NCBI GenBank assembly: GCA_000349905.1
Contig: KB722737.1
Coordinates: 1,813,359 to 1,877,358, forward strand
Length of the DNA: 64,000 bases
Source: Volvariella volvacea V23
Taxonomy: Eukaryota > Basidiomycota > Agaricomycetes > Agaricales > Pluteaceae
Direction: 5' to 3'
Shown: positions 12,089 to 24,595 of the stretch, one piece after another
Layout of the letters: every line of letters starts with the position of its first letter
Position numbering within the stretch: the stretch's first letter is position 1
Notes under the pieces: model-generated
Told to the model about the DNA's origin: nothing
The model's input: only the letters and a program-made list of their open reading frames with translations
The model's database searches: none
Position numbers and translations under genes: made by a program

Positions 12089-12523
12089 CTTGCGTATGTT
12101 CCGTTCCACGAGAACGCCTCTCAAATGCCGGCCTGTGTGATGGTTCAGCATTCCTACCGTTGCATGAAGCAGGAGGAACGCGCCAAGTAGGCCTGTACAT
12201 TAGGTGCAAAGCTGTCAATCAGGCAATACCAAGTTACATCAGTCACCCCGGTGCCTTATCATGATCGCAGTTAGATACACTTGTGTAGGGAGTGGTGGGG
12301 CAGCGAATAGATGTACAGTTGCTAAGCCGCTAAACTAGCATCCAAGACAACAAGATATTATATTACAGCGTTCATCAAATACAGACATATCACAAGTTCA
12401 GCAAAAGGCGATATAGTATGCAGGGAATAAGCAAAAGAGACAGTGGTAACAATAAGTAAAGATACATGTTCCTATCCGTGATTATAGCGCTTTAAGTCAT
12501 AGTCCGTGCGTAGCTGGCATACT
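12089..12523. other. Intergenic region, tail-to-tail
   Basis: 435 bp between convergent stops of GPI2 and the bZIP gene. No coding family, repeat or RNA gene detected. Confidence 0.45.
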
Positions 12524-14012
12524 TCATACTTTAGACTGTAAGTCCATATCATCAGCATCGACTCGCTGTCGCTTGGAACCATTAACGACTAGCTCAGCAC
12601 CTGTTTGGATACCCCTCGCTTCCAGCACGTCCAAGGAAACCTTGGAAGCTCCATCCGAAGCACGCTTTGTACGGGCCCTCGTTCTGCGCAATGCGCCGAA
12701 CGCCTGAGCCTTGATTACGGCAAGTGTGGCAGAACGTGGTGCAGCGCCAGGCGAGGGTGAACGAGAAGACCTCGAGAGGCCACGACGAGGTCGGAGACGC
12801 GGATAGGGCGACAAATCACCATCGCTGCTTCCCCTCTCATGCTGCAAGCTGGTGCCACAACCCGTTAGCGGTAATGCCGGCAAGAGCGCACGGCTCAAGA
12901 CTGTGCCAGGGACGCCACGGCGGGCATCTAAGCGGTATCGTACACCATCACTAGGTGAACCTGTGAGGGAGAGGTCAGCAGTTCCACCATGTAGGGTGAC
13001 CTCAGCTGTATGGGGATGGGAATGGCGTCGGTAATTAAAGTCAGGACGATCGTGATTGACGGCATTGTCAGGGAAAGCGAACTGAAAAGGGGAAGTTAGT
13101 GTTGCCGAGGTTGAGGAGGTGGACCCAGGGGTAGAATTCGGTGGCGACGACGAGCGACCATGATGGAACATGTAGTGTGCTGTGTCGACGTTGTTCATGG
13201 GCATTTTTTGGTCCTCAACGGGGAAGCGATAGGGAACGTCTGCAGGATTCAAGCTAGGCGATTCAACAAAGGCTGGGGAATGGGGTTGAGTTTGAGGTGG
13301 CCCAGATTCCGCGCCAGATGAATTGCTAGGTGCAATGGATTGAGGCCAGGTGCCGTCACGGTGGGTATTGTATGAGCACGGGCTATACCGGTGTCCATCA
13401 GCAGACATGTCGTTCTCTGTTCCCGAAAATTGGCTTGCTGTGGCATCTTGATATGCTGTGCTCGACCCGCCTCCGTACACTGGGCCACACAGCTGCGTCT
13501 CTCCTCGATATGCTAGGGACGGTGCTCCATAAGTTTGTACTGGTGGCCCGAGGGAGGCTGAAGGGTTGACAAGCTCCGGATTGGATGCAAAAAAAGGCGG
13601 CAGAGGTGGAAGGTCGTCGCAAGTATCACCGTTCTTTTTGGCTTGCCAGAGGGAGCGCCAGAACATCTCGCGGTTGGCATACTCTGACACGACACGGTTG
13701 AGCTCCCGCCTCAACTCCTTTTCGGTGTGTTCAAATCCGCGACACGAGTCCTGCAGGTGAATGACAACAGACTCGAGGTTTGTGACTGTGATAAGGATGC
13801 GGTGAGCCACGGACGGATCAGGGCGTGATGGACATACCTGTCTCTTCTAGAGTAGCGATATAGTTTGCTCGTCGAGCACGGAACGCGGCCTGGGCATCAG
13901 CGTTTTTCTTCTTCCGCAATGCTACATCGGAAAGACGAGCAGCCTGATCGTCAGCGGACTGCTTGGACTGGGAATGATTGCTGGTAGGAGAATCGTTCGT
14001 TGATTTTGGCAT
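12524..14012 (-). CDS. bZIP transcription factor, Pap1/Yap-like basic region
   Basis: Sequence-specific DNA-binding regulator. Exon 1 14012-13838, exon 2 13785-12524; 478 aa. The basic region at residues 31-50 (ALRKKKNADAQAAFRARRAN) has the N-x3-Q-A-A-F-R-x-R-R signature of AP-1/Yap/Pap1 proteins, followed by a leucine-zipper-like helix crossing the intron (YIATLEETVTNLESVVIHLQ). Beyond it is a long low-complexity region rich in Ser, Pro and His, then basic stretches (RPRRGLSRSSRSPSP, RTRARTKRASDG) that look like nuclear-localisation signals. I see no Yap-type cysteine-rich redox domain, so an oxidative-stress role is not supported. Confidence 0.88.
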
Positions 14013-14550
14013 GAGTGGTCAATGTCGAGAGAAAGAGAGCGGAGAGGTGATTTAAAATGGCATGGAAAAAAGAATTCGAATCAATGGGCACGAGGAGAGG
14101 GTCCGCGGCCCTTAAAACCAGTACGACTTAGCCGATGTTGTGGGCAATTTAAGATTGTCCTGAAGGGATGCGGCGCTCATGCTGACAGCAGCCCTTTCTC
14201 GAAGGTGGATTGGGCCTGAGCAAGCTTCTCCTCCAGAATGTATCCCCATTAATCCATCAACAGTATTTCTTGATTCAAACCACACAAACTTTCCCGCCAC
14301 TCAGGTCCGGCAAATAGCTTGGCTGCATCACCACGACCCAAACCAATTCAGTCCTGCTCCCCCGAATTCACGGCCTCACGCCCATTCTCACCTACCATAA
14401 CCATAAAATTGAAATCTCCACACCCAAAACGAGCTAGAACGCAAAAAAAAATCATAATGCTGGAGGATGCAGGTTCGGGAACTAAGCCCATCCTCAACGT
14501 GCATGCCGGTTGCCAACCACGGCGATTATGATGCATGTATCGTCCGGAGA
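14013..14550. other. Intergenic region
   Basis: About 540 bp between the bZIP ATG and the APC4 stop, same strand. Nothing convincing beyond promoter and 3' UTR. Small plus-strand open frames here are without family signal. Confidence 0.4.
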
Positions 14551-17500
14551 TTACTGTGCCACATCCTCTTCCGCGTCCTCTTCAGGCTCCTCTTGCTCAA
14601 CTTCCATGTCATCTCCATCGCCTTCCAAGTCAAAAGTCTCAATAGATGTTCCTGTGCTGTCAAGAACGCAGGCAACTCTCCGCCCAATTCTGCCGTTGAC
14701 CGCAAGGCGCACTGATCCTTGTTTGCATCCACTCAACGCGCGGCATCGTGTGATCGGTACCCGCACCGGAATCAGCTAGAGGTCATTCAGTCAGGCTTAC
14801 TACCGCTCCGGCAAAACATGCGTGTCATCCCTACCTCGCCTTGCTTCCAACGTCCCAGTGCATCTGACATCAAATCTTCGCAGACAGGCAATTTTACGTA
14901 TTCACCAATCTTCCACTGCTGATACCCCCAATCAGTGTAACTGATTGTGGTTATGAACGCTGGTCCGCCGTGATCACCATTTAATAGGGTGCATACGCGC
15001 ACTGAGCACTCACCATCTCGGGAGGGAAGCCGATAAACGACCACGATACTCTCATCGTCGAAAAACTCCGCTTCTAGGATCTCAATGTTGCTATCGCTGT
15101 CTTCCGTCGCGAAGCAGTCAAGAAGAGCCACATTCACCCTTGGCAACTCTGCAAACTCTCCACCCGTGACTTGCACTTTCACAATGCACACTGGAGGACT
15201 GATAAGTAGGGAAAATATTTTTTGAAAAGCACTCGACTAACGCAGGCTGCGTTTCAACTGGGTCCGGATAGCGACGGATTGTATCCACTCCTGAAACCAA
15301 TTTAGAATGAGTACAACTAATCCTGAGGGTTGGCCTTACTTTGTCTGCAATTGCTACGTGCTTCCTCAATGCAGTGTGTTCAATGTGGACGCTTGGAGTA
15401 TTGTCAGCCGGCGATTGATGAGCACGAGGGTGAAACGAAACCGAGACGGAGCGAGAAATAGCCCCTGCCGCCTGATTGAATATCCGGAAGCATCCTTTCG
15501 CTAACTCCTGCACAAGGGCATCAAGGTTGCGGTCTAGGTGATCATAATCTGCTTGAATAACATTCTGAAGTGTATCCGATCAACAGGCCGGAAATATGTC
15601 AAAATGCAGATGCATACAGATTGCCATTGCATTTTCTTGGCACTTCTTGCCACATCGCAGGCTTGTTGAATGGCCTCCACCAGACTACTTTTCGCCATAG
15701 CAGTTTGTGACGGTGCTATTCGTGGTAAAGGTCCCATAAACCACTTGTCGATCTGGCTTTCCACCAGACCTGAGATGAAGTAATTGTTCACTTCAAGGAT
15801 GTCGTGATGTGATTGAATATTCTCGTTAGAATTGGCGTTGACTGTCTCTGAGAGGCCCTTTGGTGAGTGCTATCGGGCGATAGAAGAGTGCATTAATTTA
15901 CCAGATCGAAGCCATGCAAGAAACTCGCGAAAACGAAATAACTCTCGCCGGGATGCTGCAGCAAGCCAGTTTGAAATCACAATAGTCCTTTGGCACAAGT
16001 CAACGGAAGTTTTAAGGTCATCAAAATCCAGGTCGAAAACAGCATAGTTCGGTCTAGAAGTTCATGTTAGTACAATTAAGGTGTTTCATCTCTTGCCCAC
16101 AATTTACTCCATCCACACAATTCTTCGAGTATCAGCATCAATCGTTGACAAGCAGGGGATATTCGTTTCTCAGAAAAATCCCTCAGTTTCACGAGAGCCT
16201 CTGTGACTGCTGCTTCCCATTTTTGAAGACCCTGCAACAAACGTTTTCATCAGATGGGACTTTTGCTGGCATGGATGCTGAGTCGATTACCCTTTCGCTT
16301 GTTTGCTCACCACTCCCTAGAAAATCGCTCAAGGACTCTGAAGCCTTCCCCGTCAGAAGCAAGCAGGTCAAATCAAGAACAGGGTTCGGGTCTTCCTCTG
16401 GCTCAAATATTGAGAAATGCCGTCGACGAGAAGTAGCTACTCCTTACGGCCAAATTGCTCTCTTTGCTTCGCTTCTAATGCACGGATCCATCTCGGTCCT
16501 ATTTCGCGGGCACCAGCAACGCATTCAGTTCCAAACCAGGCACTTCGCATGTCCTTTGATACGCGTACACAATACCAAAGCATTTCTCGAGCTATGGTCG
16601 ATAAGGAAGCCAAGTCGCGAACACAACGCTGATCGAGTCGAGGTATATCAATGATTGCAGGAAGAAGCTCCGTCGTGCATCGTCTACTCGGGTCGGTGAT
16701 ATGGAGCTGAGCATACAACTGCGATTTGAGTGGGTGTTTTCGAAGGCAGGCCACAGATGTGCCTGAAATGGAAAATGCGCCCAACGGAAAGGAGCCGTCC
16801 AAAAAGCAGTGGAGGTGCCCATTCGTGTCCGATGCTATAAGAAGACTATTGACGTTTGACTGATCGACTTCTCCGGCGAAGATGCTGGGTTCAGCTTTTT
16901 GGCTTTTTGGGTTAGTAATTGATGCATCCATAGGGTCAGCAGAAAGAGCAGGCCATTTATCGATTGGAGGTGGGAGCGAAGTTTTAATGGCCATGGTGGT
17001 TTGTGAGCCTTGAAATGCAAATAAGTCGGTCGCACTGGAGATAGAGGGTTATTAAAAGATGAGAGGGCCAAGACGAATGCCAAACGTGATGAGTTGAGAA
17101 TCATCTTGCGGGTTGTCGAGCAATGGCAATGCCTTGAGAACAGAACATGCTGAGCCAGTCTAGTAGTTCCAATTGCTCAAGACGACGACATTCAAAGTGC
17201 CTTTGCACTCACAATGACGTCATTTCTCTTGAAAATATCTGGTATTGAGCCCACAGGTCTCGTCCTCTGGTCACGGAACCACCAAAGCCCGTTTAGCTGG
17301 GGCGTTGACCCCTCATCTGCATAGTTTCCATGACTGACTGTCAGTGTCAAATCTCGACGCCCATCCTGAATCGAATGCAGAGTAATGCACGAGGGGTAAT
17401 GAGCTACCGCAATGCTCTGGCCTTGAACCAATGAGTACGACTAATCCACAAAAGTTCGTCGCCTACTTTACCATCTGGACTCCATGCGATATCAACGATC

Positions 17501-17703
17501 TGAGTTCCCTCCGCGTTGTCGAGGCTGACATCAACTTCCCATGTTTTTGCTCCTTGAATCTTCCAGAGACTTAGACGGTCGTGTCCACCGAGCCGAGAGA
17601 TAAGTGCAACGAGGTCTTTATCTGGACAACATGCTACATGCAATAAACGGGCAGGTGAAGCTAATACCCAACGGCCCAAAATGGAGTAGGCATTCGTCTC
17701 CAT
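14551..17703 (-). CDS. APC4: Anaphase-promoting complex subunit 4
   Basis: Scaffold subunit of the APC/C ubiquitin ligase. Twelve exons in coding order: 17703-17467, 17416-17213, 17159-17086, 17034-16448, 16397-16291, 16231-16101, 16053-15902, 15847-15618, 15564-15340, 15290-15242, 15190-14835, 14775-14551; 858 aa, a plausible Apc4 length. The N-terminal WD40-like part has DIAWSPDG-KSIAVAHYPSCITLHSIQDGR and VIPG-like TGSACSVLKALPLLD. The middle helical APC4 domain includes LIASDTNGHLHCFLDG, FDLDFDDLKTSVDLCQ and YFISGLVESQIDKWFMG. The C-terminus is acidic (VEQEEPEEDAEEDVAQ). Its ATG is 73 bp from the DRS1 stop on the same strand. Confidence 0.9.
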
Positions 17704-17776
17704 GAGGGGTAATGGGGGAAGTGGTACAATAAAGATTCTGTTTGGTTCTGTTTATAGTAGCCCTCAGCCTTTATCC

Positions 17777-20302
17777 TTATGGGCCCGTCTTCGTGGTCGA
17801 CCTCTTTCCTTTCCCGTTCATTTCGCGCTCAAATCCCCGTACCGATTTTTTCTGCTTATCCTTTCTTGCTTTACCATTTTGTATGCGTGTTGGTGGTGTT
17901 AGGCCAATCTTGGTTGGCCGTGCCGCTTTCTTCGCTGATCTGATGGCAGCATTTAGTGAGCGCTTGTCACCGAGTTCTTCGTCTTCCTCCTGAGCCATCT
18001 TTCGTCTTTTGGCCCTTCTCGAAAGACCAGAAAACTTATCCCGTTTAAGCTGCAAACGTCAGCCTTAATATTAACCAAATTCTTAGAGGACATGTTACCC
18101 TTTTTGCGGCTTGCTCCACCTGTTTCTTCGGCTTGAACCCTTCCTCATATTGTTGCTTACTGATAGCTATGCAAGTCATTCGACGTTCTGTTCTTGATAC
18201 ACGCGGAAATGCAACTTACATTTGGCAGTAGCCTTTTCTTTGCTTGATTGGAACCAAGATCGAGCGGGACGCGAGAAAATCTCCTCTTCGTGCTCTATCA
18301 TATTTTGCCCCTTTTGTAGCTCCATTTCCGCTTGTCGAAGCTTGACCAAGATCAGCAACAGGGTGTTGGGTGCTCATAATTTGTCTCACCTGTTTTTCTT
18401 GTTTTTCCTCTTTCAGAATGTCCGCAATCTCCGATTTGAGGGTTTCAAGTTTTTCTGCCCACTTAGCTATTGCATCCGCGGGTACGATTCTGTGACGAAT
18501 CTGATCATCGCTACTGCTATGCCTGACAGCTGATTTCAACATTTTTCGGTCAGCCTCTCCCACCAGAGTTACAGATCTGACTGGTAGTCTGAATGCGAAT
18601 GTAATAATCAATGAATAAAATGGAAACTAACCGTCCTTGTCTTCCTGCACGCGCGGTTCGACCAACTCGGTGCAGGTACTGAGCAAGCTGACCAGGCATA
18701 TCATAATTAATGACAGTCTCCACGCCTTTGATATCCAGACCCCGAGAAGCGAGGTCGGTGGCCATAAGGAAATCCGTTGCGCCGGTGCGGAATGCTTGTA
18801 ATGCTGCCAATCGCTGCAAAATTCTTCAGCAGATGAGAAGCCTGCTAAGAAGCATCAATTCTGACCTGTTCCTGGCTCAAGTCCCCGTGAAGCTCCCCTG
18901 CCTTCATCCCAAGCAAACCAAAGACAATGCGCATTTGGTGAGCTAGTTTTTTGCTTCGCAGAAACACTATCACCCGTGACTTGAAGGACTTCTTGCACAG
19001 CGTTACAAGGATAGCAGAACGTTCTGCCTCTTTACCAGCTCGTACGCGGACAAACTCTTGAACGAGGCCTCGCGCCATTGTTTTTTTGGGGTCAACAAAC
19101 AGGCGAACGGGTTTATTGAGCGACATCTTGACCAATTCATCAACCGAATCCGTCATCGTTGCAGAAAATAGCATTGTTTGTCGTGAAGAAGGACATGACT
19201 TGATGATTTCTGTCAGCTCGTCAGAAAACCCGTCGGATAGCATCCTGTCAGCCTCGTCCAGGATGAGAACATCGATAGTGTCGAGGGTGAATGAAGGCGA
19301 ATTATGTATGTGATCAATAAGACGACCTGGAGTGGCAATTACGATGTCGGGGCGACTACGCAATGAGGCCTCTTGGGACTTGAGTGACAAGCCGCCTTGA
19401 GTAGATTTCTCAATTCAACGCCCAAGGACAGAAGAATCTGTACGCACCAACAATAAGACAAAAGCGAATGTCAGTGTGTGCTGCTAACTTCGTCCCCACT
19501 TCATAACATTGCACTGCGAGTTCTCGAGTAGGCACAAGCACAAGACAACGAGTAGCCGCTGCCTTCTTCCCTTTTTCGCGGTATAGAAGCCGTTCAATTA
19601 CAGGGACTATAAATGCGGCTGTTTTACCCGAACCTGTAACGGCGTTCCCTACGACATCTTTTCCTAGTAAGCCAACAGGGATGGCTGCCGCCTGAATGGG
19701 GGTTGGAGTCTGGAAGCCCATCGCCGTAATGGCTTTAAGCAATGGGCGGGATAGGTTCATACGGAGGAATGACTTGTGTTCTTGCTGAGTTTCACTATTC
19801 TCCGTATCGAAAAATGCAATCCTCTTCTCTTTTTCTGCCAATGTCTCAACGTCAGATTCTCCTTCTGAGGATTCGCTGTGCTCGTCCACATTCGAGCCAT
19901 ACAGATTTTCCTCCTCTCCCTCCTCCTCTGAAGTTGACAACGGGTCTGCGGTGGAGCTTTCGTTGTCGTTATCTGTAACTCCACCGTCCTCACTCTCTGA
20001 ATCTGAGAACGCCAACTCCTCGCGTTTTCGCTTATTCGAAATTTTCCGCCGAGCGATTATATCGTCCACAGAAGCGTTGCCCTATGGCAATAAATCCCTT
20101 GCATCCGCCAATAGGTGGAGGAGATACGTACCAGCTTTGTACCCAGTCTAGTTAGGTCGACCGAGAAGGAATCGTTGGCAATGATGTCCTGGTAGGAATC
20201 TCCAGTTGCGTCGAAGACGAAGTCGGGGTTTATTAGCACATCTCCAGTATCTCCTGCAAAATCCTCAGTGTCAGAGTCTATAGTCATTATATAGTCGGTC
20301 AT
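17777..20302 (-). CDS. DRS1: DEAD-box ATP-dependent RNA helicase Drs1/DDX27
   Basis: Nucleolar helicase for 60S ribosomal subunit assembly. Eight exons in coding order: 20302-20132, 20081-19448, 19395-18866, 18813-18632, 18588-18390, 18340-18220, 18166-18099, 18049-17777; 725 aa. Acidic N-terminus with Ser/Asp/Glu runs, then Q-motif area ([19 protein letters not shown]), motif [16 protein letters not shown] ([12 protein letters not shown]), DEAD ([11 protein letters not shown]), SAT (LFSATM), and motif [16 protein letters not shown]. The C-terminus carries the Drs1-type basic tail ([13 protein letters not shown]). Start is taken as 20302 ([11 protein letters not shown]); an in-frame ATG at 20332 is possible. 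Confidence 0.95.
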
Positions 20303-20762
20303 GGTTGAATGGGATGGGTTGAAACTTTTCATATTATTCCCAGTGGTAATATCCGCGTGAGGCTTTCTGTGAATGCATTACTATTTTTAGACATGCCCCA
20401 CCAGAATTCAAGCCACTATCCGCATAATACTCTCGGTGATTTACATAAAACAATTAAGCTTATCGTTTAGTATTGAACCTGGGGAATATAAGATAATCGA
20501 CACAGCGTAATTTATGGTCAAATGACACGAAGTAGAATGACAACCAGACGGGTATCCTGCTGAAGGAAAGGGAGCAAAGCAAAGGTTGAAAGCAAATGGT
20601 GAGGCATACAGTATATAGGATACCAATGAACTGGGCTTGAAGAGACGGTGGGATTATGCCAAAGTATCCATAGGAGAACAAATTTTTGGTGTATCAGTAA
20701 GCGTCTCAATATTACCACAGGAGGTGCAGAACACTGAGAATGCAGAAGGAACGGGCCATTGA
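20303..20762. other. Intergenic region
   Basis: 460 bp between the DRS1 start and the RasGEF stop (same strand). AT-rich, no coding family. Confidence 0.45.
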
Positions 20763-23700
20763 CTACCAGAAGAAGAGTCGGCGCATATCACGATTACTTT
20801 GTGGTTGTCGGTAATCATCTACATCTGCATCCAAAAGGCCAAGTCGTGCTTGTCGCAGCTGTGGTAGGGTGAATGAGCGATATCAATTGAAGGCTGCAAT
20901 AACTGACGTACATCTTCTGACATTAAAGGCTTCTTTATAAATAGCTCTGCTATGGCTTTGCGTTCTGGGTAGTTATATTGGTCCGATGAATGACATTGGT
21001 TCTGGCATTGAACGATTTGATTGATAAAACGGCCCATCATGTTGTACTTGGCCCAATGAATTCTTGAGGAATCCTCAGCATGATAATCACTATTGCCCTC
21101 GTGTGATTTTATCAGGTCAGATTGGTGTACCTCCCTTCAGTGCGACGTCAGTATGTAACGGAATCAAATAATACTGAGCTCACAACGCAGGTATACATGC
21201 ACCCCTAGTGTTACGTAATGCAAGGCGATACGCACGGTGGGACCGCATCTGCTGAAGCAGTACGTCCCATGACTGCAGGTGCTTTGCGTGATCTGGAGAT
21301 CGGGCCTTGAAGACCTCCATCGTTTCATCGCCGGGATATGTTGCATTGTTAATCCCAGCGACAAACGCTCTCAATGCTGAGTAGTTATTCAGCGATCGCA
21401 GCTTGTGTGCAATGTCAACAAATTTTTCGATTTGCTTAGCTCGCGCTTTTGGCTTGTCATGGCAAAGGATTAATGACACGACCCTGATAATGCATATTAC
21501 CACATGATGGAAAATAGGACCTGCTTCGTCGAACGTACCAATCAGCAATGTGGTTAGAGACCGAATTGAATTCGTATATGGGCTGCCCCTCGGAATCCTT
21601 TTTACTCGGTGAAAACGTGTATTGAAGCCAGTGCCTTGGCTACATCATGACAGTCAAACAGGGGGCCAAATGGAAGAAAATATGGTGCTTACTTGAATGT
21701 TAAGAAATAATTTTACTTCTACCCGAGTAATTTCTTCAGCTATTTCCTGTGGGTCTAAACTCATAACTTCTGATGCTAGTTTTATAAGGTCCTTCAGGAG
21801 TTGCTTTGGGGGAATGTCTGAGGGATCACCATAATTGGTCGTGGCCCCTGAGGCAAATAGGAGGGATTTAGGAAGAGGAGGAAGGCTTGACTTGCGCTCT
21901 CTCGATGTCGTTGGGAGAGTAGGAGACGGGGGGTTGGGCTCTGCGAGGATTGGGAGCATGTGTTGTGACTCAGGTCCGTGATCATCTTCTTCGAAAGGGC
22001 TATAGGAATCATCATCCTCGTCAGCTACATCAACCTTGATGGCCCAGATGGCATCTTTATCTGCCAAACCTGGTAGCATTTCAAGGAATGGCAGGAACTC
22101 CGAGCCGTAGTGGAGAAGATATATCTTTGCAATAATTGACTTGATAAGGGCATTGAGTGCGCCTGCTGTACCACGAACAGCGAAGTCATGTGGGTAGTCC
22201 TTGATCCACCACTCTAATAGTTGGCATATCCTTGTAACAATGGGTACTAAGTGAGCGATGTCAGCGTCGTGCAGTTGACTCACTTCATTTGCGCAAAGCA
22301 CGCGAACAGAGGATCCCCGGAGGGGTTATCCAGCTGGCGCATGCGTTTTTGCATCGCCAATAGAACGCTTCGTGGTGTGGCAAAACGACGATATGTTAGA
22401 AGGAAGTGTGATATAAAGGTGGGGTCTGTGTTGCTGGACATGAAAACCACGAAAGAGCCAAAACATTGAACCTTACCATCGCCGCTAACTGCGAGGAATA
22501 GTAACTTGTCCAGCAGTTCGTCCAGAGTCACCCAACGCCTTTAGAGGGCACTCAGATACAGCGTAGCCAAGAAGGGGGGGGGAAGCTTACGAGGCATCAG
22601 GAGCGTCCTTACGAAGTGGTTTGGGTTGGTGACCTTCTGGGGGAGGATCAGACATGATGCCCTGCAATGACTCTGAGCTGATAGCGTGCAGAGGATATGG
22701 CTCGGGATGAAGTTCACTGGAGCTATCGTTAGTTACCGGTTTTGGTGGTTCGCTCTCTTGTAGTATATCAGCAACTAATTGGACACGAGTTGGTGGTGGG
22801 AGAGGAATTGATGGGGACAATGTAGGGGCGTTGTTACTCAAATGAAGAATGGAAGGCTGGGCTGCAAGTAAAACAGCAGACACGGGGGATACGGCAACAG
22901 GGCCTGTTGGAGTAGTTGTTCTTGAACCTTCCCATGGACGCGACGTGTTGATAAGATCTGGTGAAGCTGGGTTTCGATAGCCTGCATCCCCTTCATGGGT
23001 TACTGAAAGTTATATGTTTATCAGAAAGAACAGCAAGGAAGCACGAAAGATGATGCTCACACCGTGCACGAAATACAGATTGAATTAGCCAGTCAAAAGA
23101 TAATCTCCTTTTCTCCCTACCAGATTCTTGTGTGTGCCCAACCTCAATAAGGCCAGCATCGTACTTCTGAAGGACATCCAAGGCCTTTTCTGGTTCAACC
23201 TGACACACCAAATCGGACTTGCAAGCGAGCACAATTGTTGGGAGCATCTTTGCATGGAAACCGCCTATACTCTTGTGAACTTTGGACGAAACGGGAAAAG
23301 AGACCACCCACGAAGTAGTGACTCGACGGGACGGAATGAGGTTGAATCTGATGAATCATAGCATATGATCACACCATCAATCCGAAATAAACTCTCAGGG
23401 AGCTGAGGCTCTTCGACTGGAAGTATATCAATCTCGAACACCTCCAGGACAGAATCTGGGCCGTGCTCGTTTATTATGCGTCCTGTTCGGCGAGAACCTA
23501 GACAAAGTGAGAATAAGCGGAGAATCAGCCATTGCGCTCACATTGTGCTGAAGGGGAGCTCCGATAAAGCGACACCTCTACTGCGTCGGAAAGATTGAAA
23601 TTCTTTGAACCCTTACGGATAGCAACGGACTTGCCACATCCAGGAGTACCAACCACTGCTATAATGATTGAATCTCTTGGCTAGGATTTCGATTAGGGAC

Positions 23701-24515
23701 TAGGCCCTAGAGCAATACGTTATACTCACTACCTGGGATTGTGCATGGTGAACCGGCCGCCTCCCTAGCGTTGACGAATAAACACCCAAACTACCACTAC
23801 GGGTACGGCCGTGTTCATTTTGCATGGCAGGAAGTGTACCACGCCGGGGAATAGATTGCATTGATGGAGATGAGCGTAATGGGGGGTTATCGTCTGCTGT
23901 ACTCGAACTAGCCACTGAGCTAAGAATGCTGCTCACGCTTGACGCGGTGCTGAGGATGGGAGCACGGGCAGGGAGAGGTAATTCACCCCCACGTATAGTG
24001 GGCCTTGAGTGTTCTTGCCCTCTTAAGGATGGAAGGCGATGTCTCTCGGACGAGATGCTGTGGAGGTCGAACCGCTCCGTGTCAGAGTCTACGCTATATG
24101 GTGAATCATGCACGTCCTTCGCATTTCCCAGACTTTCTCCACGGTTCCGCAGCCCTTGAAGAGTCGACCTAATTGCAGAAGCACCGGTACGAAATGGATT
24201 GCGAGTATTTCGAGGAGGCACAGGAGATTGTTCAGAATCATATTTTACGAACGAGTCGACAGAAATGGATTTTCGGAGAGCAGGAGGGGGCGCCAAAGAT
24301 GATGTAGATGAACGGACTAGACCGTTGTCAAGAGAGGGTATGTGTGAGGGAGAGGTTGGAGAGAGTTTTGACACAAATGAGGGTGATGCAGTTGAAGACA
24401 GGTGGTCATCTGCAACTTGAGGGGTGGTGGGATAATCGGAGCTGGTGGGGTCGGGCATTTGAAGCGGAGGCAGCGCAGGTAGGGAGGGGAGAGAGGGCCC
24501 CGATGAGGAGGGCAT
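20763..24515 (-). CDS. Ras-like P-loop domain fused to RasGEF (CDC25-type exchange factor)
   Basis: Predicted guanine-nucleotide exchange factor for Ras-family GTPases. Twelve exons in coding order: 24515-23733, 23680-23542, 23497-23312, 23264-23061, 23002-22591, 22538-22477, 22425-22284, 22230-21693, 21639-21539, 21483-21184, 21134-20912, 20858-20763; 1061 aa. Residues 1-261 are Ser/Pro-rich. Residues 262-279 carry a P-loop (AVVGTPGCGKS), followed by GVIICYDSSDSTSF and IVLACKSD, i.e. a Ras/Rab-like GTPase fold with CKSD in place of NKxD. Then a RasGEF-N block (DPTFISHFLLTYRRFATP) and the CDC25 domain (HKLRSLNNYSALRAFVAGIN, DLIKSHEGNSDY). Start chosen at MPSSSGPS, because sequence upstream is coding for SurE on the other strand. 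Confidence 0.9.
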
Positions 24516-24595
24516 TGTGCTTATGGTGGTCACTCGCAAGCTGGGACGAACCCTGGCCCGCCAAGTCCTCTGCTCTCACCCCTCTTGTCCCTGTC

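Noticed and set aside
16064..16654. 196-codon plus-strand open frame
   Set aside because: Antisense shadow of APC4 exons, which join in frame across this region.
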